Origin: DATCMH01 sp036563505
Lineage (GTDB): Bacteria; Pseudomonadota; Alphaproteobacteria; Rhizobiales; Beijerinckiaceae
Direction: 5' to 3'
Assembly: GCA_036563505.1 (NCBI GenBank)
Contig: DATCMH010000012.1
Coordinates: 124,001-188,000 of the forward strand
DNA length: 64,000 nt
The notes beneath the pieces are model-generated. The model did no database searches. It saw only the letters and a program-made list of their open reading frames with translations, and had not been told where the DNA came from. Both the position numbers and the translations under genes were made by a program. Position 1 is the first letter of the stretch; every line of letters starts with the position of its first letter. Of this stretch, positions 60,548-64,000 are shown one piece after another.

Positions 60548-62059
60548 ATGGCTTGCGCCGTGACCGCCCGCGGGCGGCAGACTTCCCCCCGCCGAGGCCG
60601 CTTCGGCCTCGTGCTCGCCGCAACGCTCGCCCTCGCGACGGCGGTCCAGCCCCTGCCGGCCATGGCCCGCGGGCCCGAATCGCTCGCTGACCTCGCCTCC
60701 CAGGTCACCGACGCGGTGGTGAACATCTCCGCCGCCACGACGGTCGAGGCGCGCGGCCGCACCCTGCCGCAACTGCCCCAGGGCACCCCCTTCGAGGACC
60801 TCTTCGAGGAGTTCTTCAACCGCCGCGGGCAGGGGCAGAACCCGGGCCAGGGCGAAGCGCCTCAGCAGCGCCAGCGCCGCTCCAACTCCCTCGGCTCCGG
60901 CTTCGTCATCGATCCGTCCGGCATCGTGGTCACGAACAACCACGTCATCGGCGACGCCAACGACATCACCGTGATCTTTCCCGACGGCACGCGCCTCAAG
61001 GCCGAGATCATCGGCAAGGATTCCAAGGTCGATCTCGCCGTCCTCAAGGTGAAGTCCGACAAGCCGCTCAAGGCGGTGAGCTTCGGCGATTCCGAGAAGA
61101 TGAGGCCGGGCGACTGGGTGATCGCCATCGGCAATCCCTTTGGCCTGGGCGGTTCGGTCTCGGCCGGCATCGTCTCGGCCCGGGGCCGCAACATCGAGAG
61201 CGGTCCTTACGACAACTACATCCAGACGGATGCGGCCATCAACAAGGGCAATTCCGGCGGGCCGCTGTTCAACATGAACGGCGAGGTCATCGGCATCAAC
61301 ACGGCGATCCTGTCGCCGACCGGCGGCTCGGTGGGCATCGGCTTCGCCGTGCCGACCTCCACCGCCGTGCCGATCATCGACCAGCTGCGCCAGTTCGGCG
61401 AGACCCGCCGCGGCTGGCTCGGCGTCAAGATCCAGAACGTCGACGAGACCACGGCGGAAGCCCTCAACCTCGGCTCGGCCCGCGGCGCCCTCGTCGCCGG
61501 CATCGACGAGAAGGGCCCGGCCAAGCCCGCCGGCCTCGAGGTTGGCGACGTGATCGTGCGCTTCGACAACCGCGAGGTGAAGGAGTCCCGCGACCTGCCG
61601 CGCATCGTCGCCAACACGCCCGTGGGCAAGGCGGTGGACGTGACCGTGGTGCGCAAGGGCAAGGAGGTGACCAAGAGCGTGACGCTCGGCCGCCTCGAGG
61701 ACAACGACCGCCAGCAGCAGGCGAGCGTCACCCAGCCCCCGGCGGATGTCCCGACCGCGACCCGCCAGGCGCTCGGCCTCACCATGTCCGGCATCACGGA
61801 CGAAGCGCGCCGGCGCTACAACATCAAGGACACGGTGAAGGGCGTCGTCGTCACCCGCGTCGACCCGAACTCAGCCGCTTCCGACAAGCGCATCCAGGCG
61901 GGCGAGGTCATCGTCGAGGTCGGCCAGGAGGCGGTCAGCACCCCCGCCGACGTCACCCGCCGCGTCGACCAGCTCAAGAAGGAAGGCCGCAAATCGGCGC
62001 TTCTGCTGGTCGCGAACGCGCAGGGCGAAGTGCGTTTCGTGGCCGTATCGATCGAGTGA
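60548..62059 (+). CDS. degP: Do/HtrA family periplasmic serine protease
   Basis: 503 residues from ATG 60548. An Arg-rich signal peptide (FGLVLAATLALATAVQPLPA) ends near residue 40. Trypsin-like domain with catalytic His132 (VVTNNHVIG), Asp162 (KVDLAVLKV) and Ser236 (NKGNSGGPLF). Two PDZ domains follow (GWLGVKIQNVDETTAEALNL and the C-terminal LGLTMSGITDEARRRYNIKD). An FEDLFEEFFNRR insert matches the LA loop of DegP/MucD proteases. Degrades or refolds damaged envelope proteins. DegP, DegQ and MucD labels cannot be separated by eye. Confidence 0.93.
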   Translation: MACAVTARGRQTSPRRGRFGLVLAATLALATAVQPLPAMARGPESLADLASQVTDAVVNISAATTVEARGRTLPQLPQGTPFEDLFEEFFNRRGQGQNPGQGEAPQQRQRRSNSLGSGFVIDPSGIVVTNNHVIGDANDITVIFPDGTRLKAEIIGKDSKVDLAVLKVKSDKPLKAVSFGDSEKMRPGDWVIAIGNPFGLGGSVSAGIVSARGRNIESGPYDNYIQTDAAINKGNSGGPLFNMNGEVIGINTAILSPTGGSVGIGFAVPTSTAVPIIDQLRQFGETRRGWLGVKIQNVDETTAEALNLGSARGALVAGIDEKGPAKPAGLEVGDVIVRFDNREVKESRDLPRIVANTPVGKAVDVTVVRKGKEVTKSVTLGRLEDNDRQQQASVTQPPADVPTATRQALGLTMSGITDEARRRYNIKDTVKGVVVTRVDPNSAASDKRIQAGEVIVEVGQEAVSTPADVTRRVDQLKKEGRKSALLLVANAQGEVRFVAVSIE

Positions 62060-62061
62060 TT

Positions 62062-62380
62062 CCTTCTCCCCTCGTGGGAGAAGGTGCCCGGCTTGAGCCG
62101 GGCGGATGAGGGGGTGCTAGGCGTAGGCTCGGGTGGCTGCGGCGAGCACCCCCTCACCCCTGCTCCGCCTTCGGCTGCGCTCGTCGCGTCGGCCGTTTCG
62201 CCGACGCGACCCTCTCCCCTGCCGGGAGAGGGGTGACGCGCTCTGCCGTGTCAGGTCATCGACCACAGGGCCGAAACTCGGATGCCAGAACCCTCTCCCT
62301 TCTGGGGAGAGGGCTTCGCCTGCGTACCGGCAGGCGAAGCGAGCGGAACGCAGTGGAGCGGAGGTGAGGGGAAGCCGGGC
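62062..62380 (-). repeat. Composite palindromic repeat A-D, copy 2 (inverted)
   Basis: Reverse-oriented counterpart of 29171-29485: part D first (62062-62116, with CTTCTCCC...GGGAGAAGG and GGGCGGATGAGGGGG), the junction, then part A (62144-62380) with CTTCGCCTGC-type arms, CCCTCTCC...GGAGAGGG palindromes and terminal CCCCTCACC / GGTGAGGGG. It lies directly after the Do protease gene. The 443-bp spacer 62060-62502 holds this element and repeat C copy 2 and no gene. Confidence 0.85.
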
Positions 62381-62410
62381 ATGAGCCCGCACGCCTCCAC
62401 CCACCCCCCA

Positions 62411-62499
62411 TGTCCTTCGCGGGCTCGGCCCTGCGAACCTCGGCGCGAAACCCTCAACGCCCCCGAACCGGGATGGCCGGGTCAAGCCCGGCCATGACA
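62411..62499. repeat. Dispersed repeat C, copy 2
   Basis: Same orientation as 36999-37087: TCCTTCGCGGGCTCGG, CCTGCGAACCTCGG and GATGGCCGGGTCAAGCCCGG, whose GGCCGGG/CCCGGCC arms form a hairpin. It ends 3 bp before the serB stop codon, so it could end the serB transcript. Confidence 0.75.
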
Positions 62500-62502
62500 G
62501 GC

Positions 62503-63390
62503 CTACCCCGCCACGAACTCGTTCGCGCCGTAGCCCTGCAGGTAGAGCAGCGCCGTGAGGTCGCCGTGGTCGATGCGGGCGCGGGCGGCCTCAGCCACCG
62601 CCGGCTTGGCGCGGTAGGCGACGCCCATCCCGGCGTCGCCGAGCATGGCGAGGTCGTTGGCCCCGTCGCCGACGGCGAGCGCGTCTGTGGCTGAGAGGCC
62701 GAGGCGACCGCACAACTCCTCCAGCGTCGCCCGCTTCGCCTCCCGGCCGAGGATCGGCTCCTCCACCGTGCCGGTCAGTCGGCCATCGGCCACCCCGAGC
62801 CGGTTCGAGCGGTGCTCGTCGAAGCCGACCATCGCGGCGACCGGGCCGGTGAACAGGGTGAAGCCGCCCGAGACGAGGCAGGTCGTGACGCCGTTGGCGC
62901 GCAGGGTCTGGACGAGGGCACGCGCACCGGGCGTCAGGGTGATACGCGTCGCGATGATCTCGTCGACGGTGCCGACGGGCAGGTCTTTCAGCAATGCGAC
63001 GCGCTCGCGCAGGGCCGGCTCGAAGGCGATCTCGCCCCGCATCGCCCGCTCGGTGATCGCCGACACTTCGGCTTTCAGGCCGACATAGTCCGCGAGCTCG
63101 TCGATGCATTCCTGCGCGATGATGGTGGAATCCATGTCGGCCAGGAACAAGCGCTTGCGGCGGTGCTGCGCCTCCTGCACGACGACGTCGATCGGAAGCG
63201 CGCGAAAAGCCTCGCGCAGGCGGGCCTCGGCCTCGCCCGCCTCGCCGGTGAACAGAAGCTCCGCCGCCACCTCGCCGTGAAGCGGGCGGGTCGGGTGATC
63301 CGTGCGCAAGAGGCGGTGCGCCTCCGCCAGCACGTCGTCGGTGATGGACGGGTGCGCGGGGCTTGATATCAGCGTCGCGACGAAGGTCAC
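62503..63390 (-). CDS. serB: Phosphoserine phosphatase
   Basis: Last step of serine synthesis. 295 residues from a GTG at 63390 (TFVATLISSPAHPSITDDVL), where alphaproteobacterial SerB proteins usually begin; the longer open frame is an antisense shadow of miaA. HAD motifs: KRLFLADMDSTIIAQECIDE with Asp85 and Asp87, LVSGGFTLFTGPVA as motif II, and LAVGDGANDLAMLGDAGMGV as motifs III/IV. The N-terminal 75 residues form the small domain found in this SerB group. Only 12 bp separate its start from the divergent miaA start. Confidence 0.93.
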   Translation of the reverse strand: MTFVATLISSPAHPSITDDVLAEAHRLLRTDHPTRPLHGEVAAELLFTGEAGEAEARLREAFRALPIDVVVQEAQHRRKRLFLADMDSTIIAQECIDELADYVGLKAEVSAITERAMRGEIAFEPALRERVALLKDLPVGTVDEIIATRITLTPGARALVQTLRANGVTTCLVSGGFTLFTGPVAAMVGFDEHRSNRLGVADGRLTGTVEEPILGREAKRATLEELCGRLGLSATDALAVGDGANDLAMLGDAGMGVAYRAKPAVAEAARARIDHGDLTALLYLQGYGANEFVAG

Positions 63391-63402
63391 GGGAGGCACC
63401 GG

Positions 63403-64000
63403 GTGGAGCAGGCAGGGAGCGGGGTCGAGGCGGTCCTCATCGCAGGGCCGACCGCCTCCGGCAAGTCTGCGCTTGCGCTGAGTCTGGCGAAGGCCACGGG
63501 CGGGGTCGTCGTCAATGCCGATTCCATGCAGGTCTACCGCGACCTGCGGGTTCTCACGGCCCGCCCCTCGCCGGAGGAGGAAGGTCAGGCGCCCCACGGC
63601 CTCTATGGCACGGTGGACGGCGCCGAGAACTTCTCCGTCGGCCGCTATCTCGCGGCGGCAACAGAGGCGATCGAGCGCGCCTGGGCAGAGAACCGTTTGC
63701 CGATCCTCGTCGGCGGCACCGGCCTCTACTTCAAGGCGCTTCTCGACGGCCTCTCGGACCTGCCGCCGGTGCCCGAGGCGGTGCGCGCGGCCGTGCGCGC
63801 CGCGGCGGAGGGACAGCCGACGCCGGACCTCCACGCCGAGCTCTCTCGCCGCGACCCGGCGAGCGCGGCGCGCCTCCGTCCCAGCGACCGGCTCCGGGTG
63901 CTCCGGGCCTTAGAGATCCACGAGGCCACGGGCACGTCGTTGACGGAGTTCCAGGGCCGCCGTGGGCCAGCGCCCCTCGCGGGCCGGCGGACGGTGCGCC
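63403..64000 (+). CDS. miaA: tRNA dimethylallyltransferase, N-terminal part
   Basis: Adds a dimethylallyl group to A37 of tRNAs reading UNN codons. The first 199 residues are in the window and the gene continues past the right edge. From GTG 63403, preceded by GGGAGG at 63391-63396 as ribosome binding site, the protein has the P-loop VLIAGPTASGKSALAL, then VVNADSMQVYRDLRVLTARP, FSVGRYLAAATEAI and PILVGGTGLYFKALLDGLSD, all MiaA motifs. The tRNA-binding insertion begins near the window end. Confidence 0.93.
   Translation, partial: MEQAGSGVEAVLIAGPTASGKSALALSLAKATGGVVVNADSMQVYRDLRVLTARPSPEEEGQAPHGLYGTVDGAENFSVGRYLAAATEAIERAWAENRLPILVGGTGLYFKALLDGLSDLPPVPEAVRAAVRAAAEGQPTPDLHAELSRRDPASAARLRPSDRLRVLRALEIHEATGTSLTEFQGRRGPAPLAGRRTVR

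Overview
The window is a very GC-rich chromosome segment from an alphaproteobacterium. Ubiquinone synthesis (ubiA), an alphaproteobacterial SspB with a C-terminal VSLDAFRKK tail, DUF459/DUF4169/DUF6101-type proteins, and the order fumC-P450-sspB-thyA-folA-hflKC-DUF2065-Do protease-serB/miaA all point to Hyphomicrobiales (Rhizobiales). A Methylobacteriaceae, Beijerinckiaceae or Boseaceae relative is my best guess, made from memory of gene order and not from a search. I see no rRNA, tRNA, insertion sequence, prophage or CRISPR array. Coding density is high, and many co-directional genes overlap by 4 bp (ATGA or GTGA), which suggests coupled translation.

Layout. 1-9.8 kb: the start of a CysQ/inositol-phosphatase gene, a DUF6101-type gene, ubiA, rsmE, a YbdK-type carboxylate-amine ligase, galU and galE (UDP-sugars), a lytic transglycosylase and a DUF459 protein. 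10-17.4 kb: glutamate synthase, whose subunit genes gltB and gltD are separated by a BrnT/BrnA toxin-antitoxin pair and a glutathione transferase. 17.9-28.2 kb: a MarR regulator, then a surface-polysaccharide locus. On the minus strand an apparent six-gene operon encodes an ABC-2 polysaccharide exporter (Wzm/Wzt-like), a MotA/ExbB-like and a MotB/ExbD-like protein, and two secreted proteins. On the plus strand are rmlA-rmlC-rmlB-rmlD (dTDP-L-rhamnose) with two family-2 glycosyltransferases. 28.3-40.7 kb: an AraC regulator and the AzlCD amino-acid exporter, aminopeptidase P, PrmA, an SDR / Gfo-Idh / manganese-catalase group, a UvrD-type helicase, a small secreted protein and a hotdog thioesterase. 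40.9-47.7 kb: a 40-residue membrane protein missed by length cut-offs, an ABC exporter overlapping a clan-A glycosidase gene, a secreted alpha/beta hydrolase and a GlcD-type FAD dehydrogenase. 47.8-64 kb: a large AsmA protein, a RHH/DUF4169 pair, a CcdAB toxin-antitoxin pair, fumC, a cytochrome P450, sspB, thyA-GNAT-folA, hflK-hflC-DUF2065-Do protease, serB and the start of miaA.

The intergenic spaces carry at least four families of dispersed palindromic repeats. One is a composite element of about 315 bp present twice in opposite orientations (29171-29485 and 62062-62380), with a shortened third copy at 32494-32730.

The most interesting candidate system is the wzm-wzt-motA-like-motB-like-secreted-secreted operon (18360-22665). 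Its layout suggests an ion-driven envelope complex linked to polysaccharide export. That is an inference from gene order and topology only.
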